From Istiophorus platypterus (lineage: Eukaryota > Chordata > Actinopteri > Istiophoriformes > Istiophoridae), in contig CM029131.1 in NCBI GenBank assembly GCA_016859345.1, positions 4,894,820 to 4,958,819 of the forward strand: a stretch of 64,000 nucleotides of DNA. Reading direction: 5' to 3'. Of the stretch, positions 1-13,117 are shown one piece after another; the stretch's first letter is position 1; each line of letters starts with the position of its first letter. Position numbers and translations under genes: made by a program. The notes below the pieces were generated by a model. That model was not told the DNA's origin. It did no database searches and worked only from the letters and a program-made list of their open reading frames with translations.

Positions 1-2272
1 TAATCAAGCTGATCTCTTCCACTGCACATTATCTCCACTGGGTATTTGTTGCCTTTATTTATTGTGGGAAATACTATGCTGAACATGCAACACTTTTGTC
101 TCCTTTCCTGCTTCATTCATACAGATAAATACATCTACAGCCGCTTTCCGCTGTCTAGGCTGGACACTGAGCAGCTGCAGACCAATTAGGGGCTATAGGT
201 GGCAGATCAAGGGGACCTTCAAAAGGCTTAAGGGAGCTTATTCTACCATTTTTCACTTCTAGATTGTCTGTTGTTGCTCCAAGGTTTTCTTCCTCTGGTC
301 ACATGAAGCATTTTAAACCTCAAGGCTACCACAGCCATTTGCACATTACTGAAAAAATAAAATACAATAAATTTGTTTCCATGGCCTAGTGTCGAGAAAA
401 AAAAAATCCTATATATAGAAATGGACTAAAATGTCTAGGTGTATAGCTGACCCTGAATGTTAAACTATCAGAGGTCAGAGAAATCACCACGGACCCGCCT
501 TCACAAAACGGTCCAGCATGGGCGCACTGACAAAGGCCCACTCAGCCGGATGACCAGACCATCTAAACTTCACTGGAAGTCGTCGGCCCACTTACACAGA
601 CTCTCTGTGATCGGAGGCAGAGGTAGGCGGGAGAATTCTTCACCTCCCCAGGGCCAAAGGAGAAGGAGAGTCAAACTGTGAAATCTCCTCTTTGCCTTTG
701 AATCCTGCACCAGAGCACACATGCACCACGCTGGGCTTTTACTGTGGGTTATTGTGCTTAGCCGCATAGGTTAGCAGGATCTTTGTGCAGCATTCAGGAT
801 CAGCTAAACTGTAGCTGAATTAAATGACGTATGGGCTTCCGTTTTGGCCCGAGGCTGTGGATCGCTTGCTGGGTTTTAAATCATAAGCGTGAATTAAGAA
901 AGCATTGGTTGGTTTGCTGAACACACCAAAAACCATCTGTTTGTGCAGGTTGACGGAGCTAAATCTTGTTTAGGCGGTAAATATACATAAAAAGACAGTG
1001 CAGTCTGTCATAGCAGCCTACATTTGGCAGTAAATCCATCTTAATTGCAATTTTATTCATGTCACAATTGAAATTTATGCGGCCACGTCACAACAGTCAT
1101 TCCCAGGTATGCTGCTTTTTCCTAGCCTGGTTCTCCAACGGCGTGCTCAGCGCCATTATAGCTCCATAATGTGCTGCTGGGAGATTGTGATGCAACTGAA
1201 TCACTCACTCATGAAACAGCATTTTGAGGGCAATCTTGTGGAGCCATATCTCTGTCTCAAGCTCATGCAGCTCCAGAGAAATTTCACAGAAGATTTTGAA
1301 TAACTGGGAGCCCCGAGGCAGCGGTTTGATTGGTTCTCAGTTTGAAAACACGTCCTGGAAAATTCACCTCTGCTTTGTTTTGCATTGTTGCTAAAGCTAT
1401 GCTAATGATGAATGTGATGAAAAATATAACGATGTGTTTACCCACAGGCTACAGGGAAAGTATTAAACCTGTTCTACAGCCTGTGGTGTATTACATAATT
1501 TTGTTTTGCCCACTCTAGTTGATGGTTTTTGTGATTTTCAAATAAATTTGGGTGTTTGTGATATAATCTCAAACCATTTGTAAAGCAAGATGATCAACGT
1601 CTTATAATAATTTCATTGGAGTGCATCCTATATTGTACAAATATTTAATATTATTTCACATATATTACAGTAGAGGTAATGCTAGCTGGATTGGATATCT
1701 GTGAAAAAACGTTTACTGTCAACACATTTACTTCCCTGACAATATCCACCCTTGACAACTAAACCATGTAAAGTTTCTTAAATTTGGTCAAACTGTTATG
1801 GTTGTATTGGTTGTAAGTTTAATTAAAGCCTCTTGGTGTAGCGATAAAATGTAATGCTGGCGAAGTCGTATCTTTTCATCTTAGGGGGACTTTTACATTC
1901 CATTCCATTTTCCTGTAATTTGCTGCCATCTTCGTTACTTGGAGTAAACAAGGGAACTAAATTGATGAAGCCTCCTTTTATTACTTTGCAGAGGACCTTT
2001 GGTTACCAGCTGGGGTACTAAACTATATTATCAGTTGAGGTGGTAACAAGCAAGAATTATGTGGATTTAAAATGAGACATGACAGGCGAGTTTTACGATC
2101 ACCTTTTCCTCTGGCACACTGTGTGGGTTTGTGTGTACTTAAGGTTCACGTGAGCGGCTGTGTTCGCATTTGTGCGGTCAGTGTGGGTGTTATCTATTGT
2201 CTGTTTACATGTTATGTTTCATTTTTTTTTCAGATTTTTTCATCTCGTGTGTTTGTGCGTGTGTGTCTATGC

Positions 2273-2278
<6 letters not shown>
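1..2278. other. Noncoding DNA, no gene recognised
   Basis: AT-rich sequence in which all reading frames are short and none resembles a known protein. A modestly GC-richer block around 460-690 contains overlapping short open frames on both strands, but no splice-like borders or protein similarity that I recognise. No mobile element was identified. Confidence 0.6.

Positions 2279-2311
<33 letters not shown>
2279..2311. repeat. (TG)n microsatellite, about 16 units
   Basis: Uninterrupted alternating TG run, preceded by a looser GT-rich stretch from about 2249. Overlapping short frames here rich in Cys and Val are translations of the repeat and are not genes. Confidence 0.95.
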
Positions 2312-2313
<2 letters not shown>

Positions 2314-3340
2314 GTGCTGTATGTGTGTGCCGTGCAGAGAAGCGCCGAATCTGCTGGAGGCAGCAGCATATTTTTTCTGAGCTATAGCACCTTAGGGATA
2401 TCAAGTTCTCCAGCACAACTACTGCAGCACATACTTTATTAACTCCTAAAATTCAAAGGTGGCTCATTTTTCTTTAACCTCCCTGCTTTTCCAACACCGA
2501 CATTTCTTCTTTTCATATCTTTTTTTCCTTTGTTTTGCTTTCAAGGTTTATTAAATGCACATACTAGGAAATTAAGATTTCTATCAGGCAATAAAACTGG
2601 AGTGGTTTAGCTATAAATGTTCCATTAGGATTGTCCTTCATCGTGTTAACACATATAGTTGTGCACAATAATGTATTAATTTTACGATTTATATGTGTTT
2701 ATTGACATTTGGCTCACGGCCGTTTGCCTGGTCAAAGACTAACAGTTACTCTTTTGTGCTACCAATGTATCTAAACAACATTAAACATATGCTTTTAAAT
2801 AGTTTTCGCATTGATAAAGATTCATTTGCATTAATTATAAATATTTTTATCATATGCTTGTAATAAAATACACTATCATGTAAATAGTCTTTGATTAATT
2901 AACCTAAAACAATTAAGTATATTTCTTTTAATCCTTTACTAAAATATAAATGTGTACAACTGAGTGTGCAGCTTTTGTAATTCTGTACTACAAACAACTT
3001 GTAAATTCTAACCCCGTCCCCATATGTTCACAGCTACATTCTGGCGCTTAAAAATGACACTTGGCAGGTCCAAGCGGTGACAAGATGTGGAGGGCATGTG
3101 GGCTGCGACAACCTCCCATTCTGGGATATTCTGCCCGTGGTCTGGCGTCGAAGAAAAAAAAAATGTATGTTCTGTATGTGTGTGTGCGTCGGAGCACTTT
3201 TGGTGCCAGGTTTCCACAGCGCCAATCTGTAGCAGCCATGGAGCATCCTGCACTTGCTCGGCCATCAATCAGTCGCCTGCCATGGCTGAGTGCTTTCAGA
3301 CAGGCACAAGCACGTACTGGCACAAGCACACACGCGCAAA
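2312..3340. other. Noncoding AT-rich DNA
   Basis: Very AT-rich between about 2520 and 3000, with many stop codons in every frame. Nothing recognisable. Confidence 0.6.
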
Positions 3341-3390
3341 CACACACACACACACGCACACACACACACACACACACAGACACAGACACA

Positions 3391-3464
<74 letters not shown>
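3341..3464. repeat. (CA)n microsatellite, interrupted, about 124 bp
   Basis: A long CA array broken by one CG step near 3355 and by a short period of CAGACA units around 3378-3392, followed by a clean run of about 36 CA units. The interruptions suggest an old array with a younger pure part. Long frames through it that encode His-Thr on one strand or Cys-Val on the other are artefacts. Confidence 0.97.
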
Positions 3465-3465
<1 letters not shown>

Positions 3466-4801
3466 CCAGTCATGAGCTCAAACAAACCTCTGACAACCCT
3501 GGGTTCAGAGAAAACTAAGGCCACCCGCTACTTTATTAAGAGGCTACAGCTGTTGTGTACACGGGCACAGGGCAAAAAAAGCCCCCCCCGCCAAAGATCC
3601 AACACTGACAACAGGTTGTGCTCCTTCGTCATTTTCTCAGTTTCTGTGCTTGTCATACTCTGTTGACAGCAATCTGGAGGACATAAATTCTCAGTTTCAC
3701 AAGTTCATAGCACATAAATTTTACATTTGTGTGATGCTAGACACTGTATTCCCACCGGTAAGGGCTTTAAAAATCTAACCAGAACAGAATATGATCCTGT
3801 GCACTGGTGTCGTGTACCGAGATCCGTATCACAGTGACACTGCTGGTGCAGCACACATTCTTAATTTCATAGATTTCTCTGCTGAAAAACACAGCCGATA
3901 TTTAAAATCAGGGTGGATGTAGATGCATGTTTCAAAGTTACTCCATGTCGAAAAAATCTAAGAAAATATTAAATACCTATTGTGATAGCTTTGATGATGT
4001 CTTGTGTGTTTTTGCATGCTGATTATTTCTCACAAATTGCTACGGGCTGCCTCACGGCACAAGTGACTAACATATGGCAAGCCAGTGCCAAAACGTCAGC
4101 TTATGGAATAGATCCCGCGCTGCATAACCCTCAATGTGCTCCAGCTTTTTTCAAGTATTTTTGCTTGGTCACTGCCTACATTTTTCCAGGTGTCTTGTAT
4201 AGTAGAGGATGCCGCCCTATAGTGTCGAGCATGTAAGCTAAACTATACACAAGTGCTTCACATGCTCAAAACATTTTATTTTTTTCCCTTGAAATTACCT
4301 AATGACAGCGGAAAACCTTTTACAGCAGATTTCTAGTTGAGGTAATCTTTGTCAGTTCCCAGGCCCGAACCATGACACTATTGGCTCATCACTAAAATTC
4401 TATTAAAAAAAATACAAATCGTGCCTTTTTGCAATTTATAGAGCTGTACGTATGCACGATTCTGTCAACTACATCTCAGTATATATGAAACGGGCGAACA
4501 CAGGCACGAGCCTGATTTTAGTGATTTAGTTGTTACAACTTATACAGAAACAGACTATAAAGTGATTCCTGAAGGATGTGACCAATATAACATACTGGTT
4601 AAAAATAAAAATCTTCCTATGTAAAGAAAGAGACTGATTATAATCAGCACATATTTTATAAAATAAAAGAAACTTTGGCATACTCTAGAAAAGCATTCTA
4701 GGAAGTAGGAGCGAAGTGCGCACGTTTCCACAACACATAATTCAACTACTTTAACGGCCGAAAGTTGGTGGCGGTTGATCTTTCTGCGTGGCTGCTCCAT
4801 T
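3465..4801. other. Noncoding DNA
   Basis: No protein-like frame and no recognised repeat. A short C run lies near 3583. Confidence 0.6.
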
Positions 4802-5030
4802 TTAGGAGGCGGTGGCGAACGGTGCGGCTGTGATTAACAAGTCATGCTGGGCAGGACAGCTTTTGGGTGAATTGGAGCTGTAGGATGCTGAAAGATCAAA
4901 GATGGTTGAGGGAATTTCCTTAGTGGGCCATGTAGGAGATGTATTATCTTGCTGCTGGGTATTTCTAGAACGCTGATGTAGCGGCTCAGGGTTGTATGTC
5001 CTGCACCACGGGGGATCTTTGACCACAGTG
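4802..5030 (-). CDS. Candidate 3'-terminal coding exon, unrecognised
   Basis: On the minus strand a 229-nt segment starts after a good splice-acceptor sequence (pyrimidine-rich 'cctcttcacacattcag', AG at 5031-5032) and stays open to a TAA at 4802-4804. It encodes about 75 residues: a basic start (VKDPPWCRTYNPEPLHQRSR), a Gln/Asn/Thr-rich middle and a Ser-rich end. The composition would suit a cytoplasmic tail or disordered C-terminus. The frame is also open for about 18 codons upstream of the acceptor, so it could be a chance frame of about 94 codons. I know no family that matches. Transcript data or conservation would be needed to accept it. Confidence 0.25.
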
Positions 5031-8000
5031 CTGAATGTGTGAAGAGGCTCTAACAGTCTACTCTCATAACATGAGGGATTTTTCTCTTACGTATGGGGAT
5101 GTGGTAAATTATATAGCAATGTTTTTTTTTGTTTTTTTGTTTTTCAAACTGAATTGATGCTCAAATGAACAGGGATGAAAAATGATTCTGCCAAAGGAAG
5201 CATTTTGAATTTTCCAATCTTTCTGAAACACTTGCTTTGTATATACAATATCTCACAAATGAAAGGTTATGCGGTCTAAGGAGAATTTTGTTCACCATTC
5301 ATTCCAACTGATTTACTTGACCAAATACACTGGTTGATTACAGGCATTCAAAATGGACTTAAAGTGTGTGGTTAATCATATGAATGCTGTAACTATCAAA
5401 CACACAACATCAGAGAGGATTCATAAATAATGTGATGCCATCAAGGAGATTGCTTATCTATAATGCATGGTTTTGTTTGCTTCACATCCTGTAGGGAACT
5501 GTACTTGTCATATATGACATAGATCAATAGACACATAGAGATTCATTACTGCATACAGAACGCATTAAATATTGACGCTCTTGTGTATTCGTTGTGAGAA
5601 ACTCTGATGCGGAGGCTTTCAGAGCTCAGTCCTTAGTATAAATAAGTATCAAAAGAGAGAGGAAATGTTGGTAGTATCTGGTAAAAACATCATTAATTGA
5701 CAGAACCTTTTAACATTGCACAACTTGCACAGTATTGCTATCTTCAGTTGGGTTTCTGTCCAAACGTTGCTCAAATTTGAAACCGGTTTGATGAAATGTT
5801 GCAAAAGATAATGCAAGTAAAGTGCACATTTCTGTCCACAGATGTTAATGGATGGAAACCCACCTTTTAACTTACGCCTTTAAGCAGCAAACATACCATG
5901 CCCAGTGTCCTCAGCTACAGCACATTGCAGATATTTTGCTCTGAAAGGACGCCTCATCCTCATCATGTGTGGAATATCGGCAGCAAAGTGGGCTAAGCAT
6001 AAAAAAAATCTCTGCTTTCAGAGAATTAAAGGTTTTCATGGAAGTTTAATGGCAGTGCCTGCAGGATACAACGTCCATGGAAGAAAGGTGTAATTTCAAT
6101 ATAAGTGCTTGTTATATTCACTGTTGTACCTGTTGCGTCTCTACCCTGTTACCAAATGGGTTATTTGATAATGGAGGATTCAACAAAACCCTGGATTATG
6201 CTAAATTACATAATTTTATTATATTTACGCACTACTTACTGCACTGGCACTGAATGTTGCAAATTGTGACCTACCAATTAATCCGATATGGATGAAGTTC
6301 CTACGATACTGGGCTGTCAGACTCATGGCACATGCAAAACTATCTACATTCCTCCTAGGCTTAACTGGAAGATATGAGAGACATTAAGAAATCTTTAAGA
6401 CAGTGGTACACCAAGGAAAAACAAGCTGGTGAGTGCAGCGATTCAAGCGCAAAAGAATTGGAACAAGCTTCGGTTGGAGCTTTGTGAGCGGCAGTTTTTG
6501 TCACACTAAACCCTGTCGCCAGACAACAGTCGATGCTGGACAATTCCGGATGTTTTTTTACCTTTTATTTTTGGGGGCTGTTGAAGTAATTTGTGTATTG
6601 AGACTTCAGTTATTGATACAGCTGAGTCTGCTCTGTGGTCTTTTCATTTGACTCTGTCGGAGCTCATGTGGCTGAAATAAACAGTGGTATGGCCGTGGGG
6701 TTCCTCCATTACCTTTACACTGTGTGTTATGTTTGTGTGCTGTTATTTTCACCTACACCACATGGCTTTGGTTGTCTGGACTTCCGCAGGAAGTTTTCTG
6801 ATCTTTTCAGTGACATTAAATGCTTTGGTCATTGCATGTACTGCCACATTTAGAATTTCATATCCTCAGTTTCTTTTAACTTTAATATAAATTCAGAAGC
6901 GATTCCAGTGATGAACAATAAAATGGTTAAGGTATAGTTAGGAGTAGGCAACAAGGATTGGGGTTTGATTTACAGATATAGACGATTACAAGTCCCCGAT
7001 GTGCGACATGACCCTAACTTCCACATCTTACTTTTTCCTCACTGTCTATAGAGCGTGCTTCTTCCTTCAATGCTCGCTTGGATGCATCCTTTCAGCCCTT
7101 GGATACCGGGCTGCAATAATCACGATGCCAACTAGTTGTTTCCAAACATGCATTCTCATCACAAAGTGACAGAATCACATCTCGCTCTTTGAGACCCTGC
7201 TGCATAAAGGCATGTGTATATTCACAGAGTCTGGCATGTAGATGGAAATTAAATATTATAGGAACTTTATATAGCCACTCTGAAACTTAAAGTATAGCTG
7301 GGATTTAAGCATTGAGTAGGGGCCGAAAACACAGTTTACATGCATTTTACATGATTTTAAAGACAAGGTAATTCATAGCTCAATAAACATCTGGAAGAAT
7401 ACAAAGTGGAAATGTCTTCAAGCTAATAAATCAATGCATACACAAAGCCGTTCATGATGATTGACTGAGTCAACAGAGCGCATCAGTACTGGGCTTTAAA
7501 TACAGCATCAAGGCTGAACAGAGCTACACAGCGGATGTTTACCAGCAAGCGTGCTGTAAATTCAGGTCAGATCTCTAGCAGATTTATGCCCCCCCCCCTG
7601 CTCACAGACAAACATCCCCCCCTCCCCTGGGAGCCAAAGGTGTTGGCAGTGACGGCTATAAATGAGTTCTCACTGAATGAGGGTTTCAGCCTCAGTTTGA
7701 ACCCCTCAGTTAGACAGGAGACCAAAATGCTCCCAGAATTCCTCGGTTTGTACCTCTTTACCCCATTTCCCTGTGTTCATCATTTGTCCCTCTCCCAGCC
7801 TTGTTTTGTTCAAGAGCTCATGATGGTAGATATGTTCTGGAGCCCTGCTGCTATTTGGACTTCAGTGAATACAAAAAATTCTCATTTGGTGCTGCCTCGT
7901 GTATTTAGTGCTTAAAGGTATTCATCTAATCCTCATTTTAGAGCATACTGTAACACGCACGGGGACTTCACGCATTATGGAAGCAGGGATTTCAAATGCA

Positions 8001-9454
8001 GTGTTGGTGTGTGTCTGTGCATTAAACTAGTCAAAAACTGAGTCCGTGGGCTAAAAAGAAAAAGAAGAGGCTGTGGAATCACCAGGTGGGAGTTCCACCT
8101 AGAATGACAATGTAAGACAGTTTAGCGCTAATTGGGAAAACTAATGCTCGCTTTGACCTGCATGGTCAGCCACATAATTAATCAAATGAGCTTCTAATCT
8201 GAGAGATTAAGAATGTGCTGGGATACTGCAGCACAAGAATCATGAGCACAAAAGTGGGTCAGCTTTACCAGAAAGGGTATATTACCTTTCATCTCATTTT
8301 CATCAATTTAATTTAGCTACATAGCAACGATGGTGACTTTTGATATTTTAAGCGTTACACACTTACACTTTATTCACTACCAGTGTAATTGATTTCATGG
8401 ATCTGGGAACATCAAAGGGGGGGTTGTCTCAAGATGAGGACCCTCTCTATGCTTTTTGATCTTCTTTCACTGTTTTCATTATTGTCAAATCAACACTAAC
8501 CCATATTTATGGATGAGTGTATTCAACAAATCCAACCTCTTCTAATTACAGGGAAAAAAAGGCAATTCTATTTTGGATGAAAGCCTCCTGACAAAGTTGG
8601 CATTGTCGAAACAAGCGCTGCATCACCTCTTTTATCACTTATAGCTGCAGAAGACAGCTGAAATCCAAGTTTTGGCATTTTACTGCATTTATTAACACAT
8701 AACAGAGCCTCGTGCATATGTCCATGTCCATGCACATAATTTGTGCATTTACACACATTAATACAAAGAAAGAAATCTCGTCCAGGGGCCAAATACAAAA
8801 TAAAAGGCGCTACGGTAAAGAGATTAATTAAAAAAAAGTCATTGGTTTGATGCCCCGATATATTCAGCAATGTCTGAAGCTCAAACACACACATACAAAC
8901 ACACCCAGACTGTCTTTATGCCAACATATTGCAGGTCTGGGCTTGCCTCAGCTCAGGGCAAGCAGACAGACGCAAGGGTCAATGCCTCACAGCTTGCATT
9001 AGGACTAATTGATGCCCAGCAGCTTCCGGAAAGTAAACAGACTCATGACAACGTCTTTATTTTGTTCTTTGCCTTCATACATTTTCATGGATAACAAGAT
9101 GGCACTTTGAGTCGTCTGTTTAGGAATACGTTTAGGAAATCTGTAAACCAAACTAACTCTACTACAGCTGTTTAACTAGGCATTATGAATCCATATGCAA
9201 TATAATTCCTGTTAATATCAGAAAGTGGCAGGAAATAGCTTGGATTTCACTTGTACTTAAATGTCACTGTCAAAACATTCCACCCAAGTAGCGAGGCAAA
9301 TGTGCATTTAAATTTTTTTAATTTTGGTTTAACTTCTTCATGCAAAATTTGAACCCCGCCGCCAGCAACTTTGTTAAAAGACAGTTCTGCATAATCCTTT
9401 TCAATATAACATTTCTTAAAATATTCCTTCTGCAGTATCTGAAAATGGCAACTA
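5031..9454. other. Noncoding DNA, no gene recognised
   Basis: Mixed AT-rich sequence. The longest frame, 126 codons at 7535-7915, has no recognisable domain and a length expected by chance in this much DNA. A short GGTTA-containing stretch at about 6925-6965 resembles the repeat fragment at 9455-9540, but is too degenerate to call. Confidence 0.55.
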
Positions 9455-9540
9455 CAGTATGGTTACGGTTACACGATGGTTATTAAAACTAATCTATCTA
9501 GTTAAGGTTTGGTTAGGCAATGAAATTACTTTATGGAAAG
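9455..9540. repeat. Fragment of a GGTTA/TAACC-rich dispersed repeat
   Basis: Contains 'ggttacggtta', then 'gttaaggtttggttaggcaa' and 'gaaattactt'. This order resembles a family I know from teleost genomes whose units read roughly TTAGGCA-ACAAAA-CTACTT. A second fragment, in the opposite orientation, lies at 32745-32815. The call is from memory of the family and is tentative. Confidence 0.35.
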
Positions 9541-12500
9541 GATAGAGAACATATTTCTTTTTAATTGCAGGTCTGATGAGACATAAAATGTAATTTCACA
9601 CATTACAGTTGGACGTGCTACACACACGTGCACCATCTCCAAGACTTCCAAACCCTCACTTTTCATTTCACTGCATACACAGTAGGTCACACTACTTCCT
9701 GCACTGGCACCGAATGAAGGCATTTGATTCAAATCACGAGCTCCGGAATCACCTACTATCAACTCAACCCCCGAGGATATTGGGTTGACATTTTTGAACT
9801 GAACAACCAAACAATCGTTGGAGGTGGTTGGAGTTGGTTTCCATACCCTGGTATTGAAAAATGTTGATTAATTTTGTTCAGGTGCACCTGATACCCGGCA
9901 ATGCTACCATCACATCAGTAAATATATATGCACGGTCTCATTATCTGATCAAGCAATGACATTTTAAAATTCCATCAAATTTTGCCACAGCCCCGTGGAA
10001 ATATTAAATCTGATTATTTATTGTGGTACATTTTAGCACAGAATCCGGCTCATACCGCTTGAATGAAATGGAGGCAAACCCTGCCAAAATGCTCTGCAGG
10101 AGGGCATCTGAGCTCCCCCCAGTGTGGATTTCTGAGCCTTCTGGTGGAGGGTGGGGCTACAGTGAGGTAAAAAAAAATAAATAAATAACAAGAATGACAC
10201 TGGAAGCCAAGCTCTCTGTATTTATTGCAATTTAAAAATCTGAAAATGTATGTATATACATATTTCAGCTTCAAACCGCAAAACGGATTTTGTCTTCTTC
10301 AAAAAAACTGACATTGCAGCAACATTTCTTGAAGCATATTGTGGAGTTGTGGATAGAAAGCGCTTCTCATTTACATGCCACACAAAATGGTAAGATGTAT
10401 CTATTTGGAAACTGCATCAGATTTGCATAAAACCCCTCATTTTTCAAGGACATGGTTGTTAGGGATTGAATTACCTTTAAACATAAAGTATTGCACAGGG
10501 ATATTCAATTCAACATACACAGTAATTAAAAATAAATTATGTTTCTTTTTTAATAAGAATAGGAAAACACACCTGAGTGCTTTTTACCACCTCTTAATGG
10601 GTGATAAACCCACCAGTTCAAATCAGTTCTATCTACATTTTAAATATTTATGTAATAACTTTGAGCCAAACAGAATGAAAGTGCCAGAGCATGACAAACA
10701 CGTACACACAAGACATACTGCCCCCTCCCCGCTTCCCAGCTCTTACGCCCTGTTCAATGTCAGTGTCAGCCTATTGCCATGAGAGCAGCTCTGTGTGGGA
10801 TTCAGAAATCTGCCAGATGACCGCTGACTGATGTCTTTGATGGAAAAAAAAAAAAAAAAAAGGAACCCCCCCCCAAAAAAAAGCACAAACACCCAGAAAC
10901 AGCTGGAGCATCCGCATTGAACAACACCCTGTGGAGTGAGAAAATGAGAAATACTATACATCATACCTTTTCACAGAACATTGCAGGACAACTTCCTATG
11001 CTAAATTTCCATTATTCATGTGTTTGCATAGGTCATACCAAATGTATCGACTTTAAAGAATAAGACATTTTTTGGGAAAAAGACAAGATGTAGCTGGTCT
11101 GGAGTACAGTTAAAAAAAAAAAAAGGTTTAATCTGGGTGCTTTCTGTGAGAGATTGGTAATGTTTACATAAAGTCTAAAAGCAAGATTCACACAGTGTAT
11201 AGTTAAGGCAAATATGCACCGGTGTAATTAATCTGAGGAAAGCATATTAATCAGAATGCCCTGACATAGTGGAAAAAAAAAAAAACAAACCCTTAGCTTA
11301 CTACTTAGTCTGATGAAGCCTGGCCATTAGACGGTGATTAAATATGAGCTCAGCTGTTTACATTCTTAATTTATTGATTTACATTTATCACCGATCTGCT
11401 CATGGACCAGCTCTGTAATGGGGTTAGTGCTAACCTTTGCGCAGCAATACCACCATTGTGTCATGTCAGTGACCCGCAGGTCAACACAGTGATCAAAAAC
11501 ATAACAAAACCGTCAACATGATGAACTTAATGCAACTTATGTCAATACCAGCGCAAGTAACACGCATGCCGCAGCCAAGCGTCTTCGCATGTCAGTAACA
11601 GAAACCCAGAAGGAAACGTTCGGCCGGGCTGACGATGGTTAAAGCGAAGCAGTGTTAGGAAGCCTGGTGTCCCACCGCCGGAGAGGGAACGTGCATCTGA
11701 TCTGAGCATTTATGGAAATGAGAGCCGCACGTTATGAGAGCCATAAACGTTGATAGGCCTCAAGCCGTGACCTGCCATTCCGGACAGCAAAGAGACGGTG
11801 GCCAACAAATGCTCTTTAGCTAAAATGTAGTGATACGGGCAATTAAATAGACCACTCTCCTGCAAATGCTTGTATAGGTTTTAACTAGTGTAATCAGCTC
11901 ATCATAAGGGCCTGTATTAATCAAACTTTTCACATTTCAGAATGCTCCACAGTCCCAACACATGAGTTAAAAGGTTCTTGGCTGCGTGTGAGTCACAGGA
12001 CACATTAATCAAGTGGCTTATACATGCTTAGAGTAAAGTGTATGCTCTCTGCTCAGGGAATGAACCGATAATCCGAGATATAGACTGTGCCTATATCTGC
12101 TATATACATTAAAAAAAAACAACAAAAAATCCAGAATGAACTAAAATCTTATTGATATTCAGTGGTTTATTATTCTGCACGACACGTATAATTAAAAACT
12201 TTCGAGTTCATTTTATTTGAGTGAATCTTCACATCTCTGGGATTTATGAACATGGGAAATGAACAACAATCTAATATATGTACACTGCATAAATATATAA
12301 ATGGGGATGAAATAGTAGGAAATTGGCTGAAATGAAAACAAACCTCTGCTGCGAGACATTCTGCTGTTGGTAGATGATGTACGTCAGAGATTTCAAAGAA
12401 TATAATAAAGAGAATTTAATACCACTCTGAAAAGCGCAATGACAATGAAGGTGCTCAAGACACATTTGCGAAACTGTAGTCAGTGATCCTATATAAATAC

Positions 12501-13070
12501 AATGCCAGATTTGTAATTGCTGTCTGCTCCCTAATAAATACCAAAAAATATAAAAAAAGTGGTGCAACATTCTAACAGATTATTTTCATTATTTAAAGGC
12601 AAATACCAGATTAAAACCACTCTCTTCTTAAATATACTGCTTCAGCTAATGCACTATCATCAGTCAGAAAACAGCGACATTCTCAGCTCTGTTTCTGTGC
12701 TGCAGTCATCGAGGATCTACTCCTAACCAACGAAAGAAACCTCTGGAGCTCTCTGACATTTAAGAGCATTTAAGGCAAAAGAAGTTTGATAAATTGTCTC
12801 TGTTGTTAAGTTAATCACTAGGAGTAAAATTGAAGGATTTGTTTGCTTTTACTTTGATATAGCTGCAACATTTTACTTTTAGCAGTTTGATAAATACAAG
12901 CCCTGGTAGATTTCCCTGATAGACATCATGGATCTGTCTCATACAGGGATTTATTGCAGCTTTTGAGCTACCATTTAAGAATGGTAGATGGCTGTAACTG
13001 GGTCAAGATTGTACTGCAAATTACGTTTTGCTAATTGCTGCCATGAAATAGGTCCAAAATAAGGGACCAT
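9541..13070. other. Noncoding DNA with short homopolymer runs
   Basis: No gene recognised. The 135-codon frame at 10375-10782 is AT-rich, lacks any known motif and has a length expected about once by chance. An A-run followed by a C-run and another A-run lies at about 10844-10882. A GC-richer stretch with several CpGs lies at about 11570-11700. Confidence 0.55.
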
Positions 13071-13117
13071 TTTATCTATTTATTTATTTATCTATCTATT
13101 TATTTATTTATTTATTG
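13071..13117. repeat. (TTTA)n microsatellite
   Basis: About 11 tetranucleotide units reading TATT/TTTA with two TATC variants in the middle. Confidence 0.9.

Noticed and set aside
3048..3666. Frames of 143-201 codons across the (CA)n array on both strands
   Set aside because: Their length comes from the stop-free dinucleotide repeat; the flanking parts show no protein similarity.
7535..7915. 126-codon plus-strand frame
   Set aside because: Chance-like length, no recognised domain, no supporting signals.
10375..10782. 135-codon plus-strand frame
   Set aside because: A length expected about once by chance at this base composition and window size; no motif or splice-like borders.
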